From the NCBI GenBank assembly GCA_009823395.1, contig CM020509.1, forward strand, positions 16,849,001-16,913,000: a stretch of 64,000 nt of DNA. Direction: 5' to 3'. The notes beneath the pieces are model-generated. The model worked only from the letters and a program-made list of their open reading frames with translations. It did no database searches and was not told the origin of the DNA. Below are positions 36,196 through 49,312 of this stretch, piece by piece (within the stretch, counting starts at the first letter, position 1; each line of letters starts with the position of its first letter). Made by a program: the position numbers and the translations under genes. This DNA comes from Thamnaconus septentrionalis. Its lineage: Eukaryota > Chordata > Actinopteri > Tetraodontiformes > Monacanthidae.

Positions 36196-39100
36196 CTACA
36201 GGTCTGTGGTACTGAAAGCAGGATTGATGAAAACCACTCGGGGTTTGTTGGAGCCTTTCTTCTGATTCCGCTCTGCCAGCGCTGCTTCCAAGGGAGCACT
36301 GTAGCTCGGTGGCCTCTCATCCTCACTCTCCTCATCCTGGGAGCAGATGGGCAAGTTTTAAAAAAAAATGACAACATGTTCTATCCAGTACAAAAAAATG
36401 AAATAAAACAATTGTGTTTAAAAAGTAAACTTACAGATTTGGATCTGGTTTCGATAATTTCCATGTCCATAGAGTCTTTGGAAGATATGCTTTAGTCGAA
36501 AACAGAAGGCACAAGGTTTACATTCAATTTCAAGTGCCTTGAAAATTTGTTTTATTTTTTTCTCTTTTAATCAGTGATAAGTCATTAACAAAAGACAATC
36601 TGTCACTACAATACACACGCTGGGACAAAGTGTTTTCCTGAAAATCGTTTTTGGCTCGGGTGACTAATCAAAACCCTGACTGACTCTCGGACAGAGGTGA
36701 CCAAAGAATGAACAATCAACTGCGTGTCAGGTTGGGTTTTCACTGACCTGTCTCTATCAGCATCCAAGCTCGCCTTATGTGAAACCGGATATGGAGTTGT
36801 ATTGTAGTCGATGTTGAGCACAGGGTTAGTCCTGCAAGCACATAAAAACCAACCATGTCAGAAATAAATTCTCATCTAAAAAATAAATAAATAATGATTG
36901 TTGAAACTGTTGTCTCCTGACCCCTCCTTGGAGAATTTGTTTGTCCCAGGCACCACAGGACCATCTTGCTGTTTAACATCCATGGCCGAGTTGAAGGCTT
37001 TCGATGCCTTCAGTTTTCTCTTGTAGCTGCAGGGTGAGGCAAGTATGTGCAGTCAACATCACACAGTATGGCCGCATTTAGAAATCCTTAGACTGGATCA
37101 TTTGTTCAAGTTGCCTTTCTTACTTTCTGCGAGTGCATAACAGAGTGATGGAGAGGACAATGAGCAGGAGGAGTAGCCCGCCCAGGATTCCCAGGAGGAT
37201 GTACTGCACTGTGTTTGACGGCGGCGGGATTATAACCCCTCCCCCCTGAAACGGAAAGGTACATGTTACGCTCTCAGGTGTATTTAATACATCAAATAAT
37301 CATCATCATTAACTATTTTATTTTACCTCGGCAAAAGTGAATGACAACAATTTAACTGATGCACAATTTGTGTGTGGAGATGCATTTTCTGTTAATATAT
37401 CTTTGTCTTCTATCAGCTGCAGTCAACTCCTCCAAACACAACCCATCATAATCCATACCCTTTGCTGGACCACATATTGCATATATTATGTGTAACTAAA
37501 TATATTAATATAATATAATAATAAAGGCAGAACACAAGAAAAGTGTGCTCCATTCAGCCCATAGGACCACTTGTACTCACAATGTACGTCAGGCCAAGTG
37601 CCCGGAGCTCAAGATAATGGTCGGGATGAGAGAGCATTCCTTCCACTTGATCAGAGGTGAGAGCCGTCCCGTTGGGGTAGATGAAATATGCTGCTACTAT
37701 AGTGTTGACGGAATTTCTGTGAAAGGGATCGAAATTACTCACATACCTAAAATAATCAAACTTTATTTCCTTTGCAGCATAACCGACACTCTGGCACCAT
37801 CTACTGGGCAACAAATCACACCGGTGAGTCTGCGTAATATATTCTGATATAACCAGCTAATAATGTGGAGGGCTTTAGTTTTTTTGTTTTTTTTTCTTTT
37901 AAGTTGATATCATTGCACAGCTTATGAGAAACTTGCCTCGCTTCTGATGTTTTCGGCCTTATCGAAACAACCTCGACGACCGTGTCGGTGGCAGATGTAA
38001 GTGCTCTGAGAATAAGGAGAGAACAGTTAAAAGTTAGAAAGTTATGCGAGAAACATTTGGCCTGCAAGGATTTTTGTTCACATCAGAGGCACCTGCGGAT
38101 GGCATCCATGGTTTGTTCGACCTGAGTTACAGATAATGTAAACTCCAGTTCGACTTTGAATGACGCGTCCACGGTGAAAATCTGCAAACAAGAACAGACG
38201 AAAACCAAAAACACCGTTGTTGCTCTTATTCTGACCTCAGTGTGGTTTGCACGTGTGTGTGTGTGTGTGCTGAAACAAAATTGTGGTTGCACCTCCAGCG
38301 TTTTGTAGTTCCAGAGGCCGCCAGGATCAGTAGCATTTACCGCCACCAAATATTTGCCTTTCAGCGAAATGTCCAGACTCTCTGTGGTTCTGTACAAAGA
38401 GGAGGAAATCTTTAGCAAGTTTCTTATGTCGCCAGACATAAAGTACATACTTTTTGCTGTTTCTACAAAACAGAAAACAAAAAAAAACTAAAATCAAGAT
38501 TATACAAAGGTAAAAGAAAGTAAAAGTGGAGTTTAATTGATTGTGGCCCAAAAAGTGGCAACACCACAGACCTTTTGTGACCCTCACAATCGCATGTGAA
38601 TGTTCAGTGATGAATGAGCAGTTTCCATAAAGTTTGTGTAAAATAAATAAATAAAATAAAATAAAACAAAAAACAAAATAAAAAGCTGGGCTGGTGTAAA
38701 CATTATGAGCTGAATAAGTAGTAGCAGCTAATTGCCAGTGCACCTTTGTACTTACTGAATGATTCCAACGTAGATGTCGTTTTGCTGTGTGGTGACGACC
38801 TCAAACAGAGACCTCATCGTTGAAATCTCACTGTTGAGGTTCACAAACTTGACCTCTGCTACTTGAAATACAATCTGACTATTGACTCCAGTGTCATTGT
38901 CTGTAGCCTAGGAGTGAGAGAGTCAAACAAGAATGTCTCAGAGCAGCACCATAAGTTTTATTTGTGGGGGGAAAAATTTTACTTACAGTGACGGCTGCAA
39001 CTGATGTGCCCTTACTTGCACTTTCAGAAACTACAACTAAAATGCAAGAAAGAAAAAAAAATCATTTTTGCACCTTGTTAATGTCAATCCAGAAGACAAA

Positions 39101-42100
39101 AGTGCCAAGAAGGGAAAGGATCACACCAACTGATTTTGCAATTCCCCAGTTAAATTCCAGATTTTTTTTTTTTATTCTAAGTAAGTAAGTTTGTTTTGTT
39201 TTTTTAATTTCAAAAGGGATTCCTTTTAGATGATTAGAAATAATTTGTTTGTAAAAAATATGAATTTATTCTTAAAATTGCATTTGCAAACTTTTAATAA
39301 TAAATATATAAACACATTTATGAATTATTTAACTGATAGAAAGAAAAACGCTTTCTTAATTCATGTTTTCATTTTTTTCAGTGTTTTTTTTAACAGGGGA
39401 AATCATTCATCACACAAACAAACAATGAAATGATGCAAAGCACAATCAGAGGAGTTCAACTGTGCCAAATTAACAAGTGGAGAGCAATTGCGCCACTTGG
39501 TGGTCACAGCGTGGTGGCTCCCCCTGGTGCAATCTGCAAAAATAAACTTACCGAAAAGAGAGTCCGAGTCAATAAATTCTGGCGGGTTGTCATTCACGTC
39601 TTCAATGGTGATCACCATTTGAGCTAAAATGAATGAGAGAAAGAAACATCTCAACAACAACTCGCAAAAACACGTTCTTGGAAGGGTTTGCGTATCACAT
39701 GCAGAGAAGCCGCCGCTGACCTGTAGTCACACTGACGTTTTCTCCTTTCTCTGTGAGCTCGTCTACCACCCAAGCTTCTATCACAGCTTGGTCACACTCC
39801 TCATAGTCCAACGACTCGGGGAGGGCGACCCTGACTGCCCCTGTTGGCTCCAGGATGAAGCTCTCGCAAGGCGTCAGAGAACCATTGCACCTGCATTGCA
39901 TGGATTCCAGCTCAAACACCAGCGAGTGATTTGCATCTTTGTCAAATCCTGTGAAGTTTGCGATGATCCCGGTGAAGTTGGTGTTCTCCTTCACCGTCAC
40001 ATGCTGGGTGGGCCCCGCCTCCGGCCTCTCGTCGTTCACGTTCAGCACATTCACCTCCACCATCGCCTCGGCTGTCCTCCCCCCGAGGTCTGTCGCCTCC
40101 ACCCGCAGGTTGAATTGCGTGCGAGTGCTCTCGTAATCTAACTCAATGTCCGGGTCCACAAATATGTCTCCCCTGTAGCTGCCTCCCGCCGCGGCACTGC
40201 GGATGATGAAGCTGCCAAAGCTTCCCTCAGCGATGCTAAAAGTAATGCGGTTTGATTCTTCCGTCTGGTCCAAATCCACAGCGTACACGGAACCAACGTG
40301 CGCGCCTGATGGTGGAACAAGGAAACAATCAACATTTTACGTTCAATTGTGTCAGGAATGCATGAAAGTTCTTAATAGAGACGAGTACTGACCTTTTTGC
40401 CCTTCTTTTATGGAAAATGTGTACGAAGAAGCATTAAACTCCGGGGTGTTGTCATTGACATCCTGGAAGGAGAAAAACGATTAGTTCCTACCACAAGCAT
40501 CCCAACACTGAATTTAATGAAGTCGAGCGAGTTTTTACCTCTAATTCAATGATGACTTTCACGCTGTCAGATAATGGGGGAGTGCCCTTGTCTGTAGCAG
40601 TGACATTGAGCTCAATCTTCCCATTCAACTCCGGCTCCAAGTCTTCACGGTCAAGCACGCTGTTGTTTCTCAGCACACCGGTGTCGGGATCGATGGTGAA
40701 GTTATCACTGTACATGCTCGGCTGGATTGCGAACACGATTTGGCTGTTATTTGTATTTGGCTCGTCTGCATCGTCTGCCTGCGACAGAACCAAGTTTTGA
40801 GAACAAACTGTTGAATAAAGGTCTCTTTTTTCTTACTTTAGATAATATTTAGTTCAGACACGCTTGATCTTCCTTATACAATCTGTGCCATCAGGGTAAA
40901 ATCACATCAGATCCAACATATTCCTACAGGCTGACTTGCTCTTTAATAAAAAGAAAATGTAAACACATTCTAACAATCATGCCAATTAATACTTTTGAAA
41001 GGCCTTGACACCAAAAATTGTTCGGCGTGTTCTCTTGCACTTGCTTTGGCTTTGACAGGCTGCCGACTGTTGCTGCTGTGGCAGCGATATTATCTACACC
41101 ATAGGTGTCAAACTCTGGCCCGCGGGCCAAATTTGGCCCGCAGCACAATTATATTTGGCCCGCGTGGCAATACAAAATCACTACTACAGCTGGCCCGCCG
41201 GAATTATACAGCACATGTACTGCTAATACTACAAATCCCAGAGTGCTCTGCTGGTATTTTGGCATACTATTTACTTTAACACACTATAAGTAACGATTTC
41301 TTTCTGCAGTTTTCCCTGCTACTCCAAGGCATGGACTTGAATGGTTGCACGTTCATTGATGAATATTATGATTAGTTAATTGGTTTATTGTTCATTCATC
41401 TTCTATACCCGCTTATTCCAATTCAGGGTCACGGGGGTCTGCTGGAGCCTATCCCAGCTGTCTTAGGGCGAAGGCAGGCTACACCCTGGACAAGTCGCCA
41501 GTTCATCGCAGTGGTTTATTGTTGTTTTATTATTTTTAAATGTTTTATCAGCCCGTGGAAAAAGGTCACTGTTGAAATTTGAATCATAGGCTGCAAATAA
41601 ATAAGAGGCAATGTTGGCGCGCGACTTTGGCCAAGTTTTACATTTTGGCCCACTGTGTATTTGAGTTTGACAACAACACATTCAACTCTCCGCCCTCAGT
41701 CACACAGCTTGTGTAGTTCACATTTTGTCAAGTTCCTCAATAAATTGGAAATTTTTGTCTGTTTTAGCGTTGATACTTTTGAGCTTACCTGGATAACCAT
41801 TTCAAACGGTTGGCCCTCTGCGACGAACTCAAAGTAAGTTTCCCTGTTGATGACTGGGTGCTCGTCGTTGACGTCTGTAAGGGTGATCTCCAGCAAGGTG
41901 GTGCCGGCTTTGCCGTCTGTGTCAGAGGCCTGCAGCGTCGCCGTGTATAATGATCTGCCCTCGCGGTCCAAGAGAGTCCCGTTTTTGACATAAACTAAAC
42001 CTGTAGCGGGCTGCACGTCAAAGTACGATAATCTGAAAACAAAAGGCGAGACAAGAAACAGGACAAACAATGACGTGAGGAGAACTTAGAAAAGATGTCG

Positions 42101-45100
42101 GCACATGTGTTGTTTGGTAGTGTAGACACACATGCTGTCCGGAAGGAGTCTGTAGACAATTTTGTCTTTATCCATCGTGTCAGGGTCTGTTGCCTGGGGA
42201 GGAAAAAACATGCTTTTCATGAGTGACGGAGAAGAATTTCTCACACCCTTTCAAATTTTAGCATTAAACCAGTAAAGCACCTACATCAATGACTTGTATT
42301 TCTGTCCCAGTACGAGAGTTCTCGGCCACATTCAGCTTGTAGGTGTCCTCGGGGAACGTGGGGATGTTGTCATTGGCGTCGATAATGCGAATGGTAACTG
42401 TTGCAGTGGAAGCGAAGCTGGTTTTCTCTTCATCGATGGCAATCACCTGCGCCGCAAAAACAAGCGCAATGAACAAACTCAGGAACAGGCAGTAGGAAAT
42501 ACTAAATGACCAATTCAAAAATAATGCAAATTTTAATACTATTTACAACTCTTTCCTCTGTATATTACTCACATGAAGAACAATTTCCTTTTCAGTTTCG
42601 TAATCCAGTTGTTGCGGCAGCTTGACCTGAAGCTGAACGGGGCTCTCTATCGTGGTAACCTCAGGGACCACAGAAAACAGGTTCTTGTGTGTTCCTTCTA
42701 ATTGCAGCTTAGTTTTGGGCAGCTGTGAAGGAATCACAGAAATTATGATGACACGAATGAAATATGACATATATTTCCATAGGCTGTTCACCCATTACTG
42801 GAAACTCACCCTGTCTGCGTCTTTGACTGTCATGTTGAAAGAAATTGAGGCCGAACTGTGCTCTAAGACTTCTGCTGTGAATTGGTCGGCTTTCACACAC
42901 TCCGCTGAGCCCTCGCACCTATAAAACTCTGGCTTTTCGTCATTGACGTCGATGATATTGATCTGGACTTCTGCGGTAGAGCTGGCGTGAACCCCATGGA
43001 TGTTTAGTGTGGACTCCGTAGCCTAAAAGTACAATTAAAAGAAACATATCAGTGACATTTCAGCTGTTTGAACATGTATCAACGATGAAGCGCGCCAGCA
43101 CTAAAATGCAGAGCAGGAAACTTGATGAAATACCACAAAAAGATTGTCAAATTGGCATACAAAGAAAACCTGTGTTGAAAGTCCCATCTTATTACTATAC
43201 TTTGGTGTGTCTTGACTGTGACCAACTAAGGACTGTGTCCTACTGAGAGGTTGGCAAATTGTTTTTCTGTTGGTCCTGATGAAGGTCGATAGACCGAAAA
43301 GTCTGAGCTGAGCTTTCATGTGAGTGCAAGAGTGAGTTGGGACTTTTTTATTTTTTTGCGGTGAAATTAATCTTCTGTGCCCTCAGGCTTTTAAAAGAAA
43401 ATAAACACAGAGACAAAGAGAAAAGAGTAGAAAAAAACACTGGTGAGTGAGTGCGGTACCTTGACAGTAAGAGTGACCACGTCATCAGTCTTTTCTCTGT
43501 CGATTTGCGATGAGACAGTTATGATGCCAGTGCTTGCTGAGATTTTAAAGAGACCCTCTGCAGTGGTGCCTGGAGGAAGGATGTGAGAAAGGAAAAAAAA
43601 GGACACATGCACTACTGATCGAATCCAACATCATGTTAGTAACACTATTATTGCTTGTGCAATACCTTCAATGCTATAGGTTAGAACGGCATTAATTCCT
43701 GTGTCTGGATCTGTAGCAGTCACTTGCAACACGGACATCCCCTAGAATACAGTCAAAGAGAACTGTTGTCAACATTACATCCTAACTGATAGCTACCTGT
43801 TGCGTCTAGATTTCTGGCATATGATTCCTGGTTCATTTTTTGATTATGTTTTCTATTGATATTTGATTCATTCATTTTGTCTTCATCCAAACTTAAATGA
43901 ATATATAAATGAAATACAAAAAACCAAGGCAGTTCAGCCTGATTGGTCGATCTGATAGGTCGATCAGTGCTCACCTCAGGAGAATTCTCGGCCACACTCC
44001 CTCGATAGGGGAGGCCAGTGAATAGCGGGTCAATATCTGGAGTGTCTTCAACTGTGATGAGCGAATTGACATAGTTTGTCTGGTAGTTGATCTCATCCGA
44101 AAAACACTTGCCTCCATGATCCTGTGAATGAAAAATATTGTGTAATAATAATAATAAGTGTAATCAACAGCAAAGTCAACCAACTGTTTAAAGGTATAGT
44201 CAACAATGACAATTGTACCTTACATAACTTTTCTATGCATTAAAGAAATAAGAAGACTTTCACAAAACCTAAATGTTTTGCGCTTGAACAGATTGTGTGG
44301 CTAGCCTTCAGTTTTAGCAACTGCAGCTCCTGTTTAAGTTCTAAAATATGAAAACTGCTTTCGTATAGATGTATAGTACTTACAGTTGCGTTAATCCTCA
44401 GCTGATAGAAAGGGCTCAGTGCAGTATAACTCAGGGATCCATTTAATATCAAATTACCAGATGAATCAATTCTGAATAGATCAAATCCACTTTTCGGAAT
44501 AACCTAGTAAATGAAGTGAAGGTGATGTTTTTAAACATTTAAATTGGTAGCCATGAACATAAAACAGACTATTATAATGAATGACAAGAGGCTTACGTTG
44601 TCAATTGCGTAAGAAACTATTCCTGCGTTTCCCGTGTCTTCATCGGTGGCGTGCACAGTGAACAGAGTGCTGCTCTCAGCAGTACTCTGAATGATTTAGA
44701 AAAAGAAGAAAAAGAAGCCTTAATGAATCCCACACTGGGGACATTTGCATAATTACAGCAACAAATATGAAAGAATGGAGGTTATATTGATTTAAAAAAA
44801 TAAAGAAATAAAATAAAATAGAATACAATAAAATATTTATTCGGGAACAGAGCCTGTGTATTTATTGTTTATTGGCTGTTTTAGAGTCTAGAATCCATGT
44901 AAATTCTTAACACAACAAAAAATGCAAAATTAAAAGCATCCTTCAGTGAACTTACTTCTGGAATTGTACAATCATATGAAGCGTTGCCAAACATAGGTAT
45001 GTTGTTGTTGGCATCAAGTATTACTATAACCACTTGCTTTGGTTCCTGAAACACATTACATGGTTTGACATGCACATATATTTAAAGGAGTGGGGGGGAC

Positions 45101-45762
45101 TAATTAGGGAGCCATTAAAAATATGCGTCTTCACTTACTGTATTCAATCCATCTGAGACTGTGACCGTAAATGTCAATGCACTGCCTGTCTCCTATGAAA
45201 TACAACAAGCCAATAGAGGTTCACAAGAACAATAGGGCATGTTCACACGCACACATGCGGCTTAACAAATGCAGATGTAATATATTGTTCCACCACTGCA
45301 TCTCACATCTTTGTTTAATGGACGAATGAGAGTTGCATTTCCAGTAGCGCTGTCCATTTTGAAGAAATCAGAGTCTTTTCCATGGATCTGATAAGTCAGA
45401 TTATCATTATCCCGATCAGTTGCAGTTATCTTAAATGCAAAATTGCCTGTGTAAAAAAAAAAAAAACACAGTGAAAGAAAAATCAGTTTGGAGGTAAATA
45501 AGTGAGTAACTCACATGGAGATACAATGAACAGCCGGCATCTTTACATACCTGTAGGAATGTCTTCACATAATTCAAAGTCAGTCTTTCCTATTTCTGGG
45601 GCAACATTTGCATCGGCTGCAGAAAAACAGAAAATGTACAATGGTAAATCAAATAAAAAGTCAGTGGAGAAAGACAATGAAAAAATAAAATGAATACTCA
45701 CAGCTAGTTAGGCCAATAAGGATCAGCAGGCATAATAACATGTTTCCTGAGAGCCGCTGCAT
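36196..45762 (-). CDS. cdhr2: Cadherin-related family member 2 (protocadherin LKC)
   Basis: Single-pass cadherin that pairs with CDHR5 to link brush-border microvilli and binds harmonin (USH1C). Thirty exons give 1283 aa (human 1310): 45762-45702, 45616-45551, 45446-45307, 45192-45139, 45045-44956, 44686-44597, 44503-44384, 44121-43975, 43741-43666, 43569-43460, 43022-42810, 42722-42573, 42446-42285, 42193-42132, 42032-41789, 40778-40539, 40462-40393, 40305-39721, 39623-39552, 39036-38987, 38907-38756, 38389-38293, 38181-38093, 38005-37937, 37716-37581, 37245-37124, 37026-36922, 36831-36748, 36489-36435, 36336-36196. Every junction keeps phase. Signal peptide 1-20; eight linker motifs of the DxNDxxP type at about residues 118, 233, 343, 462, 567, 676, 787 and 902 define nine cadherin repeats; transmembrane segment 1130-1152; tail ends STTDL, a class I PDZ ligand. 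Intron 24 has a GC donor. Confidence 0.95.
39490..39531 (-). promoter_or_regulatory. Pair of CTCF-like motifs in cdhr2 intron
   Basis: GCGCCACTTGGTGG and GGCTCCCCCTGGTGC lie about 26 bp apart and each fits the reverse complement of the CTCF core with one or two differences. They may instead be part of an old repeat. Motif evidence only. Confidence 0.35.
41099..41675. mobile_element. hAT (Charlie-like) non-autonomous relic in cdhr2 intron
   Basis: Starts with AGGTGTCAAACTCTGGCCCG and CGGGCCAAATTTGGCCCGC, and ends with TTTGGCCCACTGTG...GAGTTTGACA in inverse orientation. The GTGTCAAACTC/GAGTTTGACA ends with GGCCCGCGGGCC just inside are typical of widespread vertebrate hAT-Charlie relics. The interior is interrupted by another dispersed repeat at about 41394-41510. 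It lies in the intron between exons 41789-42032 and 40539-40778. Confidence 0.7.
41394..41510 (+). repeat. Common fish dispersed repeat (nested)
   Basis: TTCATCTTCTATACCCGCTT, then CAATTCAGGGTCACGGGGGT, TGGAGCCTATCCCAGCTGTC and ACCCTGGACAAGTCGCCAGT form a block I recognise as very abundant in teleost genomes. Class uncertain. Nested inside the hAT-like relic, so it inserted later or was captured by it. Confidence 0.7.
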
Positions 45763-46200
45763 ACCTGTAAAAAAATAATAAAATAAATCTATTCTATGAG
45801 CAAGAGAGAAAAAAAGACACATTTTTACACAGGACAAAAGCACTATGACAGTTTTGTGTTGCAAAACAATTGTTTTCCAGTTTGTTATACAAATGTAACA
45901 GGAACATTTAAAACATATTATGCATCTATTCATCCATCCATCATCATTTCATAATATAGATCCTAACAAGACAACGTCACTTTACAAAAGCTGTTGAGCG
46001 TTCATCAACAGGGCTGATAGCAAGTCTGTGGTAATTGGTGCAGAAAATTGAGAGCCGTTTACAAAAGAGCCTGTCTCTGCCTTGTTTCTAACAGTTGAAA
46101 TTTAACAGCAAATCACATGGCAACACCTATGTTTGTGACATTATAGTAGGGCTTGTTTTAACCCCTTTTCATGGAACAGTAAGCAAAAATTATACTAGGA

Positions 46201-46460
46201 AACAACATTATGAGTGAAGATCATTGGTGAGTATTGTCAGTCATCTTAGTCATAATATATCCTCTCAAGTTATTCATGCAGACTCAAAGTACTAGTTCAG
46301 GAAAATTGTCTTTATAATACAATCATTCACAGACATATAATAAATGCGTTTCCAAGCCCTCATCTGTCCAAATAGACTTTGGTTTATGACATACACTGCT
46401 GAGCACAATACTCCTTATCCAATGGTAATAGCTCTTGTTTAAAGTTTCAACACAGTTTTA
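46201..46460 (+). repeat. Diverged duplication, copy 1
   Basis: Aligns with 47821-48060 at an offset of about 1620 bp. Shared words include TCAGTCATCT, ATATATC-TCTCAA, CATTCACAGACA, ATGCGTTTCCAA and CAAATAGACTTTGGTTTATGAC. It lies in the first cdhr2 intron. Confidence 0.8.
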
Positions 46461-46780
46461 TATAATGGTAAGCAAAAAAAGCGGAATCATTTAAAAGAGA
46501 ATATGAGCAACATAACAACTAAATATAATTAGAATTAATTAATGGATGGGTTGGGTTTTGTTTTTTTTTACATCATTGATATCGGCTTCAAGACGCTAAG
46601 GATCAAACAAATACAAATAGCGTATGTACTTTGTCAATTTAAAGTGGACAATCAGCACCACATCCATCTAATACAGGTACACACTGAGAAACAGCATTTA
46701 CTTTGTCTTTAATGTCATACTTACATTGAAAGATGAATCTAAACACACATAAAGGTACAAAATGCAGCAGCCAGACTTAC

Positions 46781-46835
46781 CGAGCAGCAGTCACACAAGA
46801 GCTTCTTCTTTACTGATCGTAAATGAGACCTTTGG
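46781..46835 (-). other. cdhr2: Probable noncoding first exon of cdhr2
   Basis: On the minus strand the sequence ...GTGACTGCTGCTCG is followed by the donor GTAAGT (46780-46775). The coding exon 2 acceptor (TTTTTTTACAG) precedes the start codon by two bases, so an upstream noncoding exon is required; this is the nearest good candidate. The 5' limit is not known. Confidence 0.5.
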
Positions 46836-47820
46836 CTCCTATGCCTTGGGGTGATTATGCAGCATACTCATAAAAAACATTCATGATTAACCCATACCAG
46901 AAATATGACACCATGACAGCTTCTCCGAGTGCACATGTGGTCCTTCACTAACCAGTCAGAGGGCTGGACTGAAGTTACCTGGAATCGCTTTGAAAGACCA
47001 AAAATGTCAACTTGTTGTTTGTTCAGGTGCCTAACAAACTAACTGCTAAGACTCATCTTCTCTCCCCACCATTGGCTGCCTTTAGTAACGCACGGAATTG
47101 TCCTATTCTAGTTCACCATCATCCAGAACTAAGAAGGTGCACAACTATCTAACTAACAACTAACAATTGTTTGAGTAACAGTCGCCCAACGTGACCATGA
47201 GCCTGGTCAGAACCAGTCAGTGGACCAGCACCTCACTAATGAGCTCTTCCCAAAGACCATCCCCCTGCATGCCAGTCCAATTATGGGGCATCATACAAGG
47301 CAATGTCTTGTCTCTGTTCATTTCACAATCACACATGTTGGCTCAAAACAAAAAGCCCATCTGGCCTTCTGCTTTCGTTGAGTGAGAATGCCAGATGTAC
47401 AACTCTGCTGGCACACTTTGACAATGTATGATTATTATTATTACTATTGTTTTAACTTGATAACACTGATTTTGGCATTAGGAAATATAGTAGATAAATA
47501 AATGATAACTTGAAGCAACTTTTTTGTCTGAATGAGTGGAAAGGAAAATCATGTTGTCTCACGAACAAGCAAACAATAAAAAATTTAATTTAGAAAGAAA
47601 AATTTTTTTGCTACATATTGGTTTGAAACACAATGTGGCAATAAAAATGCTTCTTTGTTTATGTAAAAAAAAAAACCTCAATAATAAGAACAATACATAG
47701 ACTCACTGAGAGAAAAATAAATGTGTCCAGTTGATTCATGAAAAAGCAATAGCTTCTGTGAAACAGCTCACATGGTGGACAAAAAAAACACCAACACCAA
47801 AATATAAATACGGAAAATGA

Positions 47821-48060
47821 ATATCATCATGACATTTGTCATCTCAGTGAGTGTTATCAGTCATCTAGGTCATGATATATCTTCTCAATTCCCTCATGGA
47901 AACTTTAGATTGCTTGTTTAAGAAACTAATTATTATGCTGCTATCATTCACAGACACTTGATACATGCGTTTCCAAATCTCAATCCAACCAAATAGACTT
48001 TGGTTTATGACTAGCACAATATTCCTGATACAATGATAAACAAAACTGGGTGTGTTGTTG
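47821..48060 (+). repeat. Diverged duplication, copy 2
   Basis: Partner of 46201-46460, in direct orientation. It lies upstream of the presumed cdhr2 first exon. The two copies have many substitutions and small indels, so the event is old or the segment is a dispersed repeat present twice by insertion. Confidence 0.8.
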
Positions 48061-48106
48061 AGTCAGCTCATATGAAACATCTGAACCAAACTACGGGCTT
48101 GGGTAG

Positions 48107-48190
48107 CACACACACACACACGCACACACACACACACGCACGCACACACACACGCACACACACACACACACACCAACACACATACACACA
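48107..48190. repeat. (CA)n microsatellite with CG interruptions
   Basis: About 85 bp of CACACA with several CGCACG interruptions. Confidence 0.96.
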
Positions 48191-48539
48191 AAATACAGAC
48201 AGAATTCCTAAACAAATTTGGAAGATAGAATTTTAATTGAAAGTAGGAGACAAAGAAGAAAACACCAAAAAGTTCAAAAAGTTTCTTTAACAAATAAATG
48301 TGAGTCACCTAGCAACACTCAAAACAACATGAGGGAATTATCCAATAAACACTTCCTCTTATAACCACTTGTACAGGTGGTACTTTCAACCTTTGTTACG
48401 TACCTAAGTCTGCACATAATAATTGCGTAATAGAGGTAGCATTCCCATGATAAATTTGATTTGAAAGGATGTTTATATATTAATAAATAATGTGAAAAAG
48501 TAACTAGTGAAATGTTTAAGTCAATGTTTTTTAATCAAT

Positions 48540-49312
48540 CAGTTTAAGAGTAGCCTTAAGACCTTCCTCTTCCATAAAGGTTACAGTTAGAATCAACTCA
48601 CTGTCAGTTAAGCTGCTATATGCCTGGACCACTGAGGGAGATCTTTCTCTCCCGTTAAAGGGATCGGTGCTCTGTGCAGGTGGAGCTTCTATCACTTTTT
48701 CTTTTCCACCTGAACTACCTATTATATGCACAATACTGCCGCAGTCTCTGTGTGTCCGCCAGGATCGGGACCTAGGTATTGATTCAGCGGCGGATCATGT
48801 GCCATTATGGACGTCTTTCCCTCCCAAACACGGGCAAACACATTCTACATGGACAGCGGCTATACCACCCCACCACTTAACATTGAAGCCTATTTAAATT
48901 TCAGAACAATTTAATGTATACGACACAACAACATCTATTTTTATACATCTACGTGTTTATATTGCTATACCTCATATGTCTGTCTCTCTGCATTTCTATA
49001 TTTAAATTATTTATTTTAATATATCTACATCTATATTCTGAGAGCATTGTTGTTAACCCTGCGACTCACTCTGGCCTGTCTGCCACTCTGGCTAAGTCTA
49101 TTGCTCCCCCCCCATTTTTTGTATTTCCTTAACACCCCAACTGGTCATAGGCAGATGAGCGCCCTCTGGAGTCTGGATCTGTTCTAGGTTTCTTCCCAGA
49201 GGGCAGTTTGTCCTGGCCACTGTCGCACCTTGCTTGCTTGCAAAGGGCTTTGAGACGACTTTGGATGTGATTCAGCGCTGTACAAATAAAAAATGATTGA
49301 CTGATTGATTTG
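48540..49312 (+). mobile_element. Decayed LINE 3' end or SINE-like relic
   Basis: Contains TTTCTTCCCAGAGGGCAGTT, AAAGGGCTTTGAGACGACTT and GTGATTCAGCGCTGTACAAA followed by ATAAAAAATGATTGACTGATTGATTT. The chain 'short spacer, CTTTGAGAtgACTT, GcGCTaTAcAAATAAA, simple tandem tail' is the usual 3' end of fish L2-group LINEs and their parasitic SINEs. No reverse transcriptase domain is recognisable. Confidence 0.7.

Noticed and set aside
43255..43320. TCCTGATGAAGGTCGATAGA...GAAAAGTC motif in a cdhr2 intron
   Set aside because: Reminiscent of the CCTGAAGAAGG...CGAAACGTC motif of some dispersed elements, but too short and diverged to call an element.
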